Shown one piece after another: positions 1 to 8,389 of a stretch of DNA of 64,000 bases. The first letter of the stretch is position 1. Each line of letters opens with the position of its first letter. The position numbers were made by a program, and so were the translations under genes. The stretch is from Candidatus Nitrosotalea okcheonensis (GTDB lineage Archaea > Thermoproteota > Nitrososphaeria > Nitrososphaerales > Nitrosopumilaceae). The notes beneath the pieces are model-generated. The model was not told where the DNA came from and made no database searches. It saw only the letters and a program-made list of their open reading frames with translations. The DNA is taken from contig NZ_LT841358.1 in assembly GCF_900177045.1 (NCBI RefSeq), positions 575,073 through 639,072 on the forward strand. The letters run 5' to 3'.

Positions 1-2
1 AG

Positions 3-341
3 CTTAAGATTAGTTTTCTAAACAAGCAGAATACAGTTCAGCAGCACATTGACTACAGGGTTTCTATGACACAGGGAGGTAACCAGGTATTTGGAACACA
101 GGTGACACATACAGCAGAGGGTTCAGTTAGCATTCCTTTCCAGTTTCAATCAGCAGGAACATACCAAGTCACAGTTGAAGTTCAAGGAATATTATTCCAG
201 CCTATTCCTCCAGAGGCAGCAAGTTTCACAGTTGTGGTTGGCCCATCAGTGCCAGAATTTGGCCCGCTGGCAGGAATGATCATTGCAGTAGCAATAACCA
301 GTGTCATAATAATATCAAAGAAAACCCATCTCCACATCTAG
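3..341 (+). CDS. C-terminal end of a PEFG-CTERM surface protein (5' end outside window)
   Basis: The reading frame is open back to the window edge, so the methionine at 66 is internal and only the last ~113 codons are seen. The visible part is a beta-rich Ser/Thr/Gln-containing segment (roughly an Ig-like fold, by appearance only). It ends in a Pro-Glu-Phe-Gly motif, a hydrophobic helix of about 17 residues and a Lys-Lys-rich tail. That three-part tail is the PEFG-CTERM signal known from thaumarchaea, where an archaeosortase is thought to cut and anchor exported proteins. The protein is therefore probably extracellular and membrane or S-layer associated. Its function cannot be told from this fragment. 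Confidence 0.8.
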   Translation, partial: LKISFLNKQNTVQQHIDYRVSMTQGGNQVFGTQVTHTAEGSVSIPFQFQSAGTYQVTVEVQGILFQPIPPEAASFTVVVGPSVPEFGPLAGMIIAVAITSVIIISKKTHLHI

Positions 342-389
342 ACCGCAAAAAAGGCATGGTATAATAATTGTAGTAGGCGTAGTTTTTCC

Positions 390-1334
390 ATGAATACAGT
401 TCGAATGCCAAAGACAATTAATTTCGGTAAAGACGCTTTATCGGAAACACAATATCCAAAGAATGCCCTAGTTGTAACAACAGCACCACCGGATGTATCT
501 GCCAAGTGGCTTGCAAGGATGAATATTCAAGATTACATGTTATATGACAAGGTAGAACCTGAACCATCAATTGAAACAGTGAACAAGGTGATGGCAGAAT
601 TCAAGCCAAAGAATCCATCTGTAATAATCGGTCTTGGTGGAGGAAGTTCTCTTGATGTTGCAAAATATGCCGGAATGGAGATGAAGATTCCAAAAATACT
701 CATCCCAACAACATTTGGAACCGGTGCAGAAATGACAACATATTGTGTACTAAAATTTGATGGAAAGAAAAAGCTCTTGCAGGATGAACGATTCCTTGCA
801 GATATGGCAGTAATTGATGCCTATTTCATGGATGGTACACCAGAAGCAATTGTCAAAAACTCCGTCTGTGATGCATGTGCTCAGGCAACAGAAGGATACG
901 ACAGTAAGCGAGGAAACGAATTTACCAAGATGTTGTGCAAATCAGCATTTGATGTTCTCTATGATGCAATAATGAACAACAAACCAGAAAACTATCCATT
1001 CGGGTCAATGCTTTCAGGTGTCGGATTTGGAAACGCGTCCACAACACTTGGACATGCATTATCATATGTATTTTCAAACGAAGGTGTTCCACATGGATAC
1101 TCGTTATCATCATGCACTACAATAGCACATAGATTCAACAAGTCCGTCTTTTATGACAGATTCAAAGAGGTCATTGAAAAACTAAAGTTTGACAAACTAA
1201 CATTAAAGGCACCATTTGATCAGGCGGCAGATGTTGTCATGACAGACAAGGGCCACTTGGATCCAAATCCACTGCCGGTTTCAAAACAAGATGTCATCCA
1301 ACTTTTGAAGGACATAGTAGACGGTAAACTCTAG
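390..1334 (+). CDS. Fe-ADH superfamily NAD(P)-dependent reductase, likely malonic/succinic semialdehyde reductase
   Basis: A 314-aa member of the iron-containing alcohol dehydrogenase superfamily. It carries the nucleotide-binding GLGGGSSLDVAK motif (about residues 81-92), PTTFGTGAEMT and a VPHG segment near 240. At 314 aa it is shorter than typical bacterial Fe-ADHs (~380). Short archaeal members of this superfamily reduce malonic and succinic semialdehyde in the HP/HB carbon-fixation cycle, and other cycle genes are at 44.4-49.4 kb, so that role is the best inference. Two of the four usual metal ligands look replaced: the DxxxH motif reads DACAQ, and the first C-terminal ligand His is Tyr. 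Metal use is therefore uncertain. The gene stands alone 48 bp after the surface-protein gene. Confidence 0.75.
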   Translation: MNTVRMPKTINFGKDALSETQYPKNALVVTTAPPDVSAKWLARMNIQDYMLYDKVEPEPSIETVNKVMAEFKPKNPSVIIGLGGGSSLDVAKYAGMEMKIPKILIPTTFGTGAEMTTYCVLKFDGKKKLLQDERFLADMAVIDAYFMDGTPEAIVKNSVCDACAQATEGYDSKRGNEFTKMLCKSAFDVLYDAIMNNKPENYPFGSMLSGVGFGNASTTLGHALSYVFSNEGVPHGYSLSSCTTIAHRFNKSVFYDRFKEVIEKLKFDKLTLKAPFDQAADVVMTDKGHLDPNPLPVSKQDVIQLLKDIVDGKL

Positions 1335-1477
1335 TCTACTTTTTCCCTTTATTTTTCAAATTCAGAATATCATTTCATTTTTTTTAGAGTTATAGATACA
1401 CCAAATCTACAATCATTATCACAATATTACTAAACTTAAATACACCCAATTTGAGACAACAGTGAAGGATTTCGCAA

Positions 1478-2563
1478 ATGCTAAAGTTTGGAATTCAACA
1501 GGGACTCAATGTTGCAAGACTTGGATTAAACGAGGATCAAATAATCACTGCTTGTGTTTTAGCAGACAAGACAGGTTATGATTCCATTTGGTATATGGAC
1601 CACAGCAATGTTCCGCAGTGGGACAAGGCCACAGTAAACGATCCATGGGTCATGCTTTCTGCAATAGCAGCAGTCACACAAAGAGTGGAACTTGGAACCT
1701 GTGTAACCGATGCAGTAAGACGACATCCATCAAATATTGCACTTGCGTCAATTACACTTGACAGAGTATCACATGGAAGAGGAACGTTGGGCATAGGTGC
1801 AGGAGAAGCACAAAACCTCAAGGAATTCAAGATCCAGTGGGACAAACCAGTAGGAAGATTTGAAGAACAGTTACAAGTCATCAAATTACTTTATGAGTCA
1901 TCACCTTCTCACAGAGTCAATTTCAAGGGTGAGTTTTACCAGTTAGAAGAAGCGTGTTTGCAGGCAAAGAGTGTTCGCAAGCCAGCACCACCAATCTACA
2001 TGGCAGCAGGTGCACCAAGAACACTTGCACTATGTGGCAAATATGGTGACGGATGGATTCCAATTGGTTACACGCCAGAGTTGTATGCAGAACATGTAAA
2101 ATCAATAAAAGCATCCATGAAAGAAAATGGAAGAACAGATGAAAACTTTAACTATGCAGTGGACATAGATGTGTACTTTTCAGAAGATGCCGAGAGTGCA
2201 TGGGCAAAGATGAAAAATGCCGTAAAGGTTAGCTTGTTCAAGCCAGAGGTTCTCAAGGTTCATGGAATCCAAGATATTGCGGGTTTTGATTTTAAAAAAT
2301 ATTTTACAGAATATTCCATGTCAAACCAAGAATGGATTGTAAAGATGAGAGAGGCAGCTCAAACAATCCCAGACGATGTTGCACGATCATCAATTGGAAT
2401 GGGTACGCCAGATGACATCATACCGGTCTTTGAGAAATTCATGAAGGCAGGTGTCAATCATTTCATAGTAAGATTCTGGGGTTCAGGATATTTTGGCTCA
2501 GTTGACAAGTTTGCTTCGACCATAATGCCGTACTTTAAAGAGCAAAACAATCCAAGAAAATAG
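1478..2563 (+). CDS. LLM-class flavin-dependent oxidoreductase (F420/FMN type)
   Basis: A 361-aa TIM-barrel protein of the bacterial luciferase-like monooxygenase family, the group that includes F420-dependent methylenetetrahydromethanopterin reductase and glucose-6-phosphate dehydrogenase. Seen features are an N-terminal strand MLKFGIQQ, the family segment around YDSIWYMDH (residues 34-42), a GTCVTDAVRRHP segment, a GIGAGEAQN loop and AAGAPRTL near 178. Such proteins catalyse hydride transfer with F420 or FMN; the substrate cannot be read from the sequence. A TATA-like aaacttaaat about 40 bp upstream of the ATG indicates its own promoter. It faces the minus-strand Ehr operon tail to tail. 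Confidence 0.85.
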   Translation: MLKFGIQQGLNVARLGLNEDQIITACVLADKTGYDSIWYMDHSNVPQWDKATVNDPWVMLSAIAAVTQRVELGTCVTDAVRRHPSNIALASITLDRVSHGRGTLGIGAGEAQNLKEFKIQWDKPVGRFEEQLQVIKLLYESSPSHRVNFKGEFYQLEEACLQAKSVRKPAPPIYMAAGAPRTLALCGKYGDGWIPIGYTPELYAEHVKSIKASMKENGRTDENFNYAVDIDVYFSEDAESAWAKMKNAVKVSLFKPEVLKVHGIQDIAGFDFKKYFTEYSMSNQEWIVKMREAAQTIPDDVARSSIGMGTPDDIIPVFEKFMKAGVNHFIVRFWGSGYFGSVDKFASTIMPYFKEQNNPRK

Positions 2564-2879
2564 TTTTCTCAAATACCCTTTGAGAGTTTTGTTAGCCAAG
2601 TTTTTTCATTGTTGTATATCATATCAAATGTTTAATATGTATTAGATCAGGGAATATAGATTTGCTAGGTTTTGTTAATCTAAATTAGATTCTCATTTCA
2701 AGCATATCAAACATAACTTAAACAACTGCCTATTTCAGGGTCTTAAAATTATCAAACTATGTCCTTCACGTATACATTGAGTATGATTATACGAAATGAT
2801 TTTGTTTAGCCTGTCATCTGAAAAATATTTTATATTGTATGTACCTAGTTTTTTCTTACAAGTCGAACAGTAAATCTCC
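2564..2879. other. Non-coding gap between convergent transcription units
   Basis: This 316-bp AT-rich stretch separates the end of the flavin oxidoreductase gene from the end of the Ehr operon. I see no credible reading frame, RNA gene or inverted repeat. Several T-runs on both strands near its edges could serve as archaeal U-tract terminators for the two converging units. Confidence 0.6.
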
Positions 2880-3668
2880 TTAACTTCCATGTGTAATCAT
2901 CCTGTCAACAGCAAGTAATAATCCCTGAATCAATATTTCGGGCCTAGGCGGACAGCCAGGAATGTAAACATCAACAGGAACAATTTTATCAATTCCACCA
3001 GTTGTTGCATAAGTATCACCAAATATACCACCGCTACAAGCACAAGCACCTGCAGCAATTACAATTTTTGGTGTAGAGGTTGCTTCATAGGTTCTCAGCA
3101 AGGCAGTTTCCATATTCCTAGAAGCAGGTCCAGTTACCAACAACACATCTGCATGCCGAGGCGACGATACAAAATGAATTCCAAATCTTTCAATATCATA
3201 TATCGGATTATTAAGAGCAGTAATTTCAATTTCACAGCCATTGCATGAACCTGCGTCAATTTCACGTATTGCAAGCGAACGACCAAATAATTTTCTAATT
3301 TTTTCTTGTAATTCTACACCCATTTTATCATAGGATTTGCCAGGTAAATGTTCTAGAGAAGTAGAATATTCAATTAGATGGTTTTTTGTTTTAGTGGGAT
3401 TTACACACGTGTTTTCTTTTTTAATTAATTTTGGAAAAGATTCCTCACAATAGCCACACATGATACATTTGCCATTATCAAGAGCCATGGTACCGTCATC
3501 TTTTTTGGATAAGGCTCTTGTAGGACACACATTTCCCAAATCTTGTTGGTCACTTGCGATTTCGGAGATAAATTTCATCTTTCCTCTATAATTATCGGCA
3601 ATAATCAAATCGTCAAGAGATCTGGTTTCTATATGATTACCAAGTATTTTTCTAGACTTTTCCATCAT
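2880..3668 (-). CDS. Ehr complex NuoB/HyfI-like small subunit with N-terminal one-cluster ferredoxin domain
   Basis: A 262-aa electron-transfer subunit. The C-terminal half is NuoB/HyfI-like and keeps four cysteines for the proximal [4Fe-4S] cluster: SCNGCE (C142, C145), GACAC (C209) and IPGCPPRPE (C239). The N-terminal half resembles the HyfH/NuoI ferredoxin. It has C48-P, C68, C71 and C74, which are the four ligands of one cluster. The three cysteines that would bind the second cluster are gone: the aligned stretch is ASDQQDLGNVCP and the last motif ends SFP instead of CP. In E. coli Hyf the two parts are separate proteins, so this is a fusion. It overlaps the upstream large-subunit gene by 4 bp and is last in the operon. 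Confidence 0.85.
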   Translation of the reverse strand: MMEKSRKILGNHIETRSLDDLIIADNYRGKMKFISEIASDQQDLGNVCPTRALSKKDDGTMALDNGKCIMCGYCEESFPKLIKKENTCVNPTKTKNHLIEYSTSLEHLPGKSYDKMGVELQEKIRKLFGRSLAIREIDAGSCNGCEIEITALNNPIYDIERFGIHFVSSPRHADVLLVTGPASRNMETALLRTYEATSTPKIVIAAGACACSGGIFGDTYATTGGIDKIVPVDVYIPGCPPRPEILIQGLLLAVDRMITHGS

Positions 3669-5284
3669 AGATCATTACCAGAATAAGAGAGATCCAGACT
3701 TTTGTTCACCAGTGGAAAATCTGGCACAATGTCATTTAATACTGCATGTTCCATTATTTTCCAGTTGCAAAATGAGGCAGTTCTGATTTTATATCTAAAT
3801 ATTGAGTTTTTCTCACCCATCATTATCCAGTGAAGTGTCTGCCCCCTATGAGATTCAGCATATCCAAGAGCAGAACCATATGGTGTTATTTCCACAGGAA
3901 CATCTGTAAATAGACTATCATCAGCAAGATCAAGTGATTCTCTTATGATCTTAAACGAGTCGTGGACTTCATTTATGCGAACTTCAAATCTTGCTAGAAC
4001 ATCACCTGATCTTTTTTCCATTTCAATCTGAGATTGCATGACCTGTTGAGGCGTCCTGTGATTGTGTACAACATAGTTTGCATATGGATGATCATATCTT
4101 GTATCTACATCAATCCCTATACACCTAGCAGCAATTCCTACAATACCAAGGTCATGCGCAATTTTCTTTTGTATTATACCTGTATCTTTTAATCTATCCA
4201 TAAAAGATGATTTTGATTTGAGCATTCCAATTATTTTATCAAAATCAGACAAAACTTCATCAATCCGTTCACGAATTAATTTTTTCTTGCTCTCAGAGAT
4301 ACCACATTTTACACCCCCTATTCTATTTACTCCAAAAAGTAGGCGACTTCCACTCAGAGACTCGTTGAGCTGCATCAGTCTTTCCTTAAGAATATTTAAT
4401 CTTGCTGCACCAAAAGCAAAACCTGCATCAGTAGAAATTCCACCCAATGTTCCAATGTGATTATAGGCTCGTTCCAGTTCACCAAAAATTGTTCTTATCT
4501 TTTTTGCATTATTTGGAATAGAGATTTGTGAAATTTTTTCTATTGCCTGGCAATATGCAGTAGAGTTTGCAACAGATTCATCACCTGAAATTCTTTCAGA
4601 CAATAACAATGCTTCATCAAGTTTCATAGACTCGGCAAGTTTTTCTATTCCCTTATGAGTGTAGAAAAGACGAGTCTCAAGATTGATGATGTTTTCACCT
4701 AAAACGCTGAATCTAAAGTGACCTGGTTCTATTATTCCAGCATGTACCGGGCCAACAGGGATTTCGCAAATCCCATCACCTTCTACTCGTAAAAATGCAT
4801 ACTCTTGTTCCTGTCGTATTGCCTTTGTCATGAGATCAAACTCTTTTCTCAATGGAAACATGTCATTTGGCCAGTGTTCGTGCAAAACTAGCGGCCGCAG
4901 GTCAGGATTACCGACAGGAACAAGCCCGAACATGTCCTTTATTTCACGCTCATAGGATGCGGCTGCCGGCACGTGTGAAACAATACTTGGAAAACAGTTG
5001 CTTTTTCCTAATGATGTTATAATAAAAATAAAAATGTCTGCATCTAATTTTTCAAACACATATCGAATTACAAAGCCATTACCGTTTTTTTGTTCATCAG
5101 TACAGATTATTGTTGCCAGTTTTGTATTCAAATTTTCATAAACATTATTACAGATTATCTGTGTATCACTTACATCTTTTAGATGAATGTATATTTCATT
5201 ATTTTTGTTATCAATCTTTTTTATTTGGTTTGAAAAACTAGATAATACTTTACCAATATGATTCTCAAGAATTAGCGGATTCAT
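3665..5284 (-). CDS. Ehr complex large subunit (HyfG/HycE-like NuoCD fusion) lacking NiFe ligands
   Basis: A 539-aa fusion of a NuoC-like domain (about residues 30-150, including YEREIKDMFG) and a NuoD/hydrogenase-large-subunit domain (about 165-539). The frame of both NiFe-binding motifs is preserved but the ligands are not. The first motif, ERxCGxC...H in hydrogenases, reads ERISGDESVAN at 230-240 (Ser233, Glu236, Asn240). The second, SLDPCxxC, reads SLDLSYSGND at 529-538. All four cysteines are absent, so a NiFe site cannot form. This is the defining property of energy-converting hydrogenase-related (Ehr) complexes. It probably forms the membrane-side catalytic or coupling module with the NuoB-like subunit. 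The reactant is unknown. Confidence 0.88.
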   Translation of the reverse strand: MNPLILENHIGKVLSSFSNQIKKIDNKNNEIYIHLKDVSDTQIICNNVYENLNTKLATIICTDEQKNGNGFVIRYVFEKLDADIFIFIITSLGKSNCFPSIVSHVPAAASYEREIKDMFGLVPVGNPDLRPLVLHEHWPNDMFPLRKEFDLMTKAIRQEQEYAFLRVEGDGICEIPVGPVHAGIIEPGHFRFSVLGENIINLETRLFYTHKGIEKLAESMKLDEALLLSERISGDESVANSTAYCQAIEKISQISIPNNAKKIRTIFGELERAYNHIGTLGGISTDAGFAFGAARLNILKERLMQLNESLSGSRLLFGVNRIGGVKCGISESKKKLIRERIDEVLSDFDKIIGMLKSKSSFMDRLKDTGIIQKKIAHDLGIVGIAARCIGIDVDTRYDHPYANYVVHNHRTPQQVMQSQIEMEKRSGDVLARFEVRINEVHDSFKIIRESLDLADDSLFTDVPVEITPYGSALGYAESHRGQTLHWIMMGEKNSIFRYKIRTASFCNWKIMEHAVLNDIVPDFPLVNKSLDLSYSGNDL

Positions 5285-6774
5285 GTAATACCCCCTCCAT
5301 TAATTATAGATGATGCATTGTGCACCAAGGTTTGTAGTTGTTCTGGAATGTAGAAACCAAAGATTATGACAAGTGAAGCCAATATCATCATTGGGATAAT
5401 TGCAAGCTTACCCATGTCATCTTTTTTCATTCCCAATACAGGATTTCCAAAGATCATTTTTATCAAATGACGCAAAAATACTGCAAATGTTATCACAAGA
5501 AATGCTATCACGAGTATCGTTACAAGAAATTGTCCACTCTGAAAACCTGAACTAAGTACAAGAAATTCACTTAGAAAAATATTGAACGGCGGCATTCCAA
5601 CCAATGCAAACCCTCCAATCAAAAATAATGCTCCAGTAATTGGCATTACTTTGATGATTCCCTTAATTTTGGACATTACTTTTGTTTCATATTTTTGGCT
5701 GACCATACCGCTTGCAAAGAACATCAGCGGTTTTGCTATGGCATGGTTGATTATCTGCAGTATTGCCCCATAGATTCCGAATATTCCGCCAAATCCTATT
5801 CCAAGTGACACAATACCCATATGTTCTACACTTGAATAGGCCAACATCCTTTTCATGTCCTTTTGAAAATAAATCGAGGCCGCAGCTATGCCTATGGATA
5901 CAACTGCAAGTATTATCAGTAGTTGATTCGAGAATGCAGGTCCCAATGTGCCGCTACTCACTATATGAAACCGGATTATTCCATAAAGGGCACAGTTCAA
6001 GAGAACCCCCGACAAGAGTGCACTTACTGGAGTCGGTGCCTCACTGTGCGCATCCGGTAGCCAAGTATGCATCGGAGCAAGACCTGCCTTTGTTCCATAT
6101 CCTACAAGAATAAAGACAAACGCAATTTTTACCAGATTGGGATCAAATAATTTTGAATTGCGTACCATACCTGTCCAGTTCATTGCATCCTCAGAACTTC
6201 CTGCATTGATGTTTGCATAGTAGAAAAACACAGTTCCTATGAGAGCAAATGACAATCCGACTGTTGCAATTATCAAATATTTCCATGCTGCCTCTATGGC
6301 ATTTTCTTTAAAGTATAGCATTATCAAAAGGACCGAAATTAATGTGGTCGCTTCTACAGTAACCCACATCACTCCCAAATTATTTGTGATTGGAACAATT
6401 AGCATAGATAGCAAAAAGATACTCAGGCCTTGATAATATCGAACAATGTGTTTGTCATCCACCAATCCAATATCATATTGTCGTCCCATGTAATTTTTTG
6501 AATACAATACAGAAACAAATCCCACTATAGATATTGGAAGTAAAATTACTGCTCCAAAAGAATCAATATAGAAAGCATTCCCAAATGCAGAAAGTGTTTT
6601 TTCATTTATTATTGTATACAAGATAAAAAATACTTGGATCAGTATAAGAGATGCTGAACAAATGGTTACAATTTCGATTATTCTTTTTTTTCTAAAAATC
6701 GTTACAATAATTCCGCCAACTAAGGGAGTCAGAAGAAGAAACACAATTGTAAGATTTGCTGAGATTGAGTTCAC
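5281..6774 (-). CDS. Ehr complex antiporter-like membrane subunit (HyfF/NuoN-like)
   Basis: A 497-aa polytopic membrane protein of the proton-conducting membrane transporter family (NuoL/M/N, MrpA/D, HyfF) with about 14 predicted helices. Charged residues expected for ion translocation are visible: Glu in MWVTVEATT (helix 5), Lys in GYGTKAGLAPMHTWLPDAH (helix 7 region), Lys in NHAIAKPLMFF and Lys in RHLIKMIFG. It would form one ion channel of the membrane arm. It overlaps its neighbours by 1 and 4 bp, which points to translational coupling in one operon. Confidence 0.88.
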   Translation of the reverse strand: MNSISANLTIVFLLLTPLVGGIIVTIFRKKRIIEIVTICSASLILIQVFFILYTIINEKTLSAFGNAFYIDSFGAVILLPISIVGFVSVLYSKNYMGRQYDIGLVDDKHIVRYYQGLSIFLLSMLIVPITNNLGVMWVTVEATTLISVLLIMLYFKENAIEAAWKYLIIATVGLSFALIGTVFFYYANINAGSSEDAMNWTGMVRNSKLFDPNLVKIAFVFILVGYGTKAGLAPMHTWLPDAHSEAPTPVSALLSGVLLNCALYGIIRFHIVSSGTLGPAFSNQLLIILAVVSIGIAAASIYFQKDMKRMLAYSSVEHMGIVSLGIGFGGIFGIYGAILQIINHAIAKPLMFFASGMVSQKYETKVMSKIKGIIKVMPITGALFLIGGFALVGMPPFNIFLSEFLVLSSGFQSGQFLVTILVIAFLVITFAVFLRHLIKMIFGNPVLGMKKDDMGKLAIIPMMILASLVIIFGFYIPEQLQTLVHNASSIINGGGIT

Positions 6775-7448
6775 TAGTCATCCCTCAGGTTTTCTAACCT
6801 GTCCACATCAAGGCTGTCAAATGTTCTACTCATCCTAAAGAGAAGAATTGATGAGATCACTATTCCGACCAATATGTCTGCAAATATACCAACTTCAATT
6901 ATCAGAGAAACTCCATGTGTTAGAACTAGAGTGAATAGGAAAAGGCCATTTTCTAGTACTAAAAGGCCTACAACTTGGCTTAGGGCAGTTCTTCTATTTA
7001 CCAAAGCAAAAAGTCCCAAGAAAAACTGGGCCATTGAGACAGGCAAGAACACATTTACCACAGGATCAGATTTGAAAGGAATCTGCTGGCTGAGAAGATA
7101 TGACATGGTAACAAGGAATGCAGAAACGATGATAGACATACGAAGGCTCAGATATGGATTAAAATTAGTTTTAGATTCAATTTCAAGACTCTTTGTCACA
7201 TGTGTCAAAACTTTTGGAATTACCAATGATTTTATCACAAGTGTAAGTCCTGCGGCAATGTAAATTTCCCAGATTCCAGTAACATATCCAACGATTGCTG
7301 TAACTGCAGCAAGAACAATAGATTGAAGCCGGTATGCATTGAGCCAATCCATGAAACCACGTCTTGCAATGACTCCAAAAGTAGCAATCAACAGTATTGC
7401 TCCAGAAATTGTCAAAACATCAAGCTGTATTATTTCCATAACAATCAC
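6774..7448 (-). CDS. Ehr complex small membrane subunit (HyfE-like)
   Basis: A 224-aa hydrophobic protein with about six to seven membrane helices. Position and length match HyfE, the hydrogenase-4 membrane subunit whose C-terminal half is NuoK-like. The cytoplasmic tail is acidic and basic (SRTFDSLDVDRLENLRDD). The first two residues are MI, followed by a second Met at codon 4 (MIVMEII), so the start could be either. It overlaps hyfC-like and hyfF-like neighbours by single bases. Assignment rests on operon order B-C-E-F-G-I more than on a diagnostic motif. Confidence 0.75.
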   Translation of the reverse strand: MIVMEIIQLDVLTISGAILLIATFGVIARRGFMDWLNAYRLQSIVLAAVTAIVGYVTGIWEIYIAAGLTLVIKSLVIPKVLTHVTKSLEIESKTNFNPYLSLRMSIIVSAFLVTMSYLLSQQIPFKSDPVVNVFLPVSMAQFFLGLFALVNRRTALSQVVGLLVLENGLFLFTLVLTHGVSLIIEVGIFADILVGIVISSILLFRMSRTFDSLDVDRLENLRDD

Positions 7449-8389
7449 TAAAGATAGTAAAGTACCAATCCTACCAAAGAACTTGCAATTGCCACAGTAA
7501 TCAGATCAGGAATTCTAAATAATCTCCATTTTGCAATAGATGATTCTAAAAAGGCAACAAAAATAGCAAATACTGAAATCTTTATGAAAAATATTACAAG
7601 TCCAAGACCAAGTGAAGTTACAGAAACTGATGATGAAATTCCCCACGGAGTAAAAATATTTACAATTAATGAAAACAGTATGACCTGTTTTATTGACTGA
7701 GACCAATCTATTAACGCCAAACTTTTGCCTGAATATTCCAAAACCATCGCTTCATGCATCATGGTAAGCTCAAGGTGTGTTGCATGATTTCCAAATGGCA
7801 AACGACCTGTTTCTCCCAGTATGACAACAAACATGGCAATTGCAGCAAAGATCAATTGTGGATGCGGAAGCAAAGATGAGTTTGATGCACCCTCTACAAG
7901 CGTACTCAAGTTTGTCCCCCCATAGGTAAGTGCTACAACAAATATTGCAAGAAAGAGAGCAGGTTCCAAGAGTGCTGAAACCATCATTTCCCTGCTACTT
8001 CCAATCCCTCCAAATGTACTAGATGTATCAAGCCCTGCAAGCATCGTAAAGAACCTAGCAAGCCCAAACAGACCAATCACTAGGAGTAAGTCACCTACAA
8101 GTCCAAATGGAGAATATGAGAGAAACACAGGTATGAAAAATGCCGCAGTTCCTATTGCAGCAAAGTTTACCCAAGGTGTACACCTGAAGATCCACGAACT
8201 CTGGTCAGATACCACCTCATCTTTGCGCATGAGTTTTACCATGTCATAATATGGCTGAAATATACTGGCACCCATTCTTTTCTGCGTCTTTGCCTTTGTC
8301 TTCCTCATAATTCCAGTCATCAAAGGTGAAAGTGCCATCAATATCAGAGCCTGAATTATACCAAGTATAATTTCAAGAAAACTAGGCAT
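7448..8389 (-). CDS. Ehr complex membrane subunit (HyfC/NuoH-like)
   Basis: A 313-aa membrane protein of the NuoH/HyfC/EchB family with about eight helices. It keeps family segments in the loops that contact the peripheral arm: KMGASIFQPYYDMVKL-type sequence after helix 1, LDTSSTFGGIGSSREM, and ETGRLPFGNHATHLELTMM with conserved acidic and Arg residues. In complex I this subunit couples redox chemistry to ion movement. It overlaps the upstream HyfB-like gene by 8 bp. Confidence 0.88.
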   Translation of the reverse strand: MPSFLEIILGIIQALILMALSPLMTGIMRKTKAKTQKRMGASIFQPYYDMVKLMRKDEVVSDQSSWIFRCTPWVNFAAIGTAAFFIPVFLSYSPFGLVGDLLLVIGLFGLARFFTMLAGLDTSSTFGGIGSSREMMVSALLEPALFLAIFVVALTYGGTNLSTLVEGASNSSLLPHPQLIFAAIAMFVVILGETGRLPFGNHATHLELTMMHEAMVLEYSGKSLALIDWSQSIKQVILFSLIVNIFTPWGISSSVSVTSLGLGLVIFFIKISVFAIFVAFLESSIAKWRLFRIPDLITVAIASSLVGLVLYYL

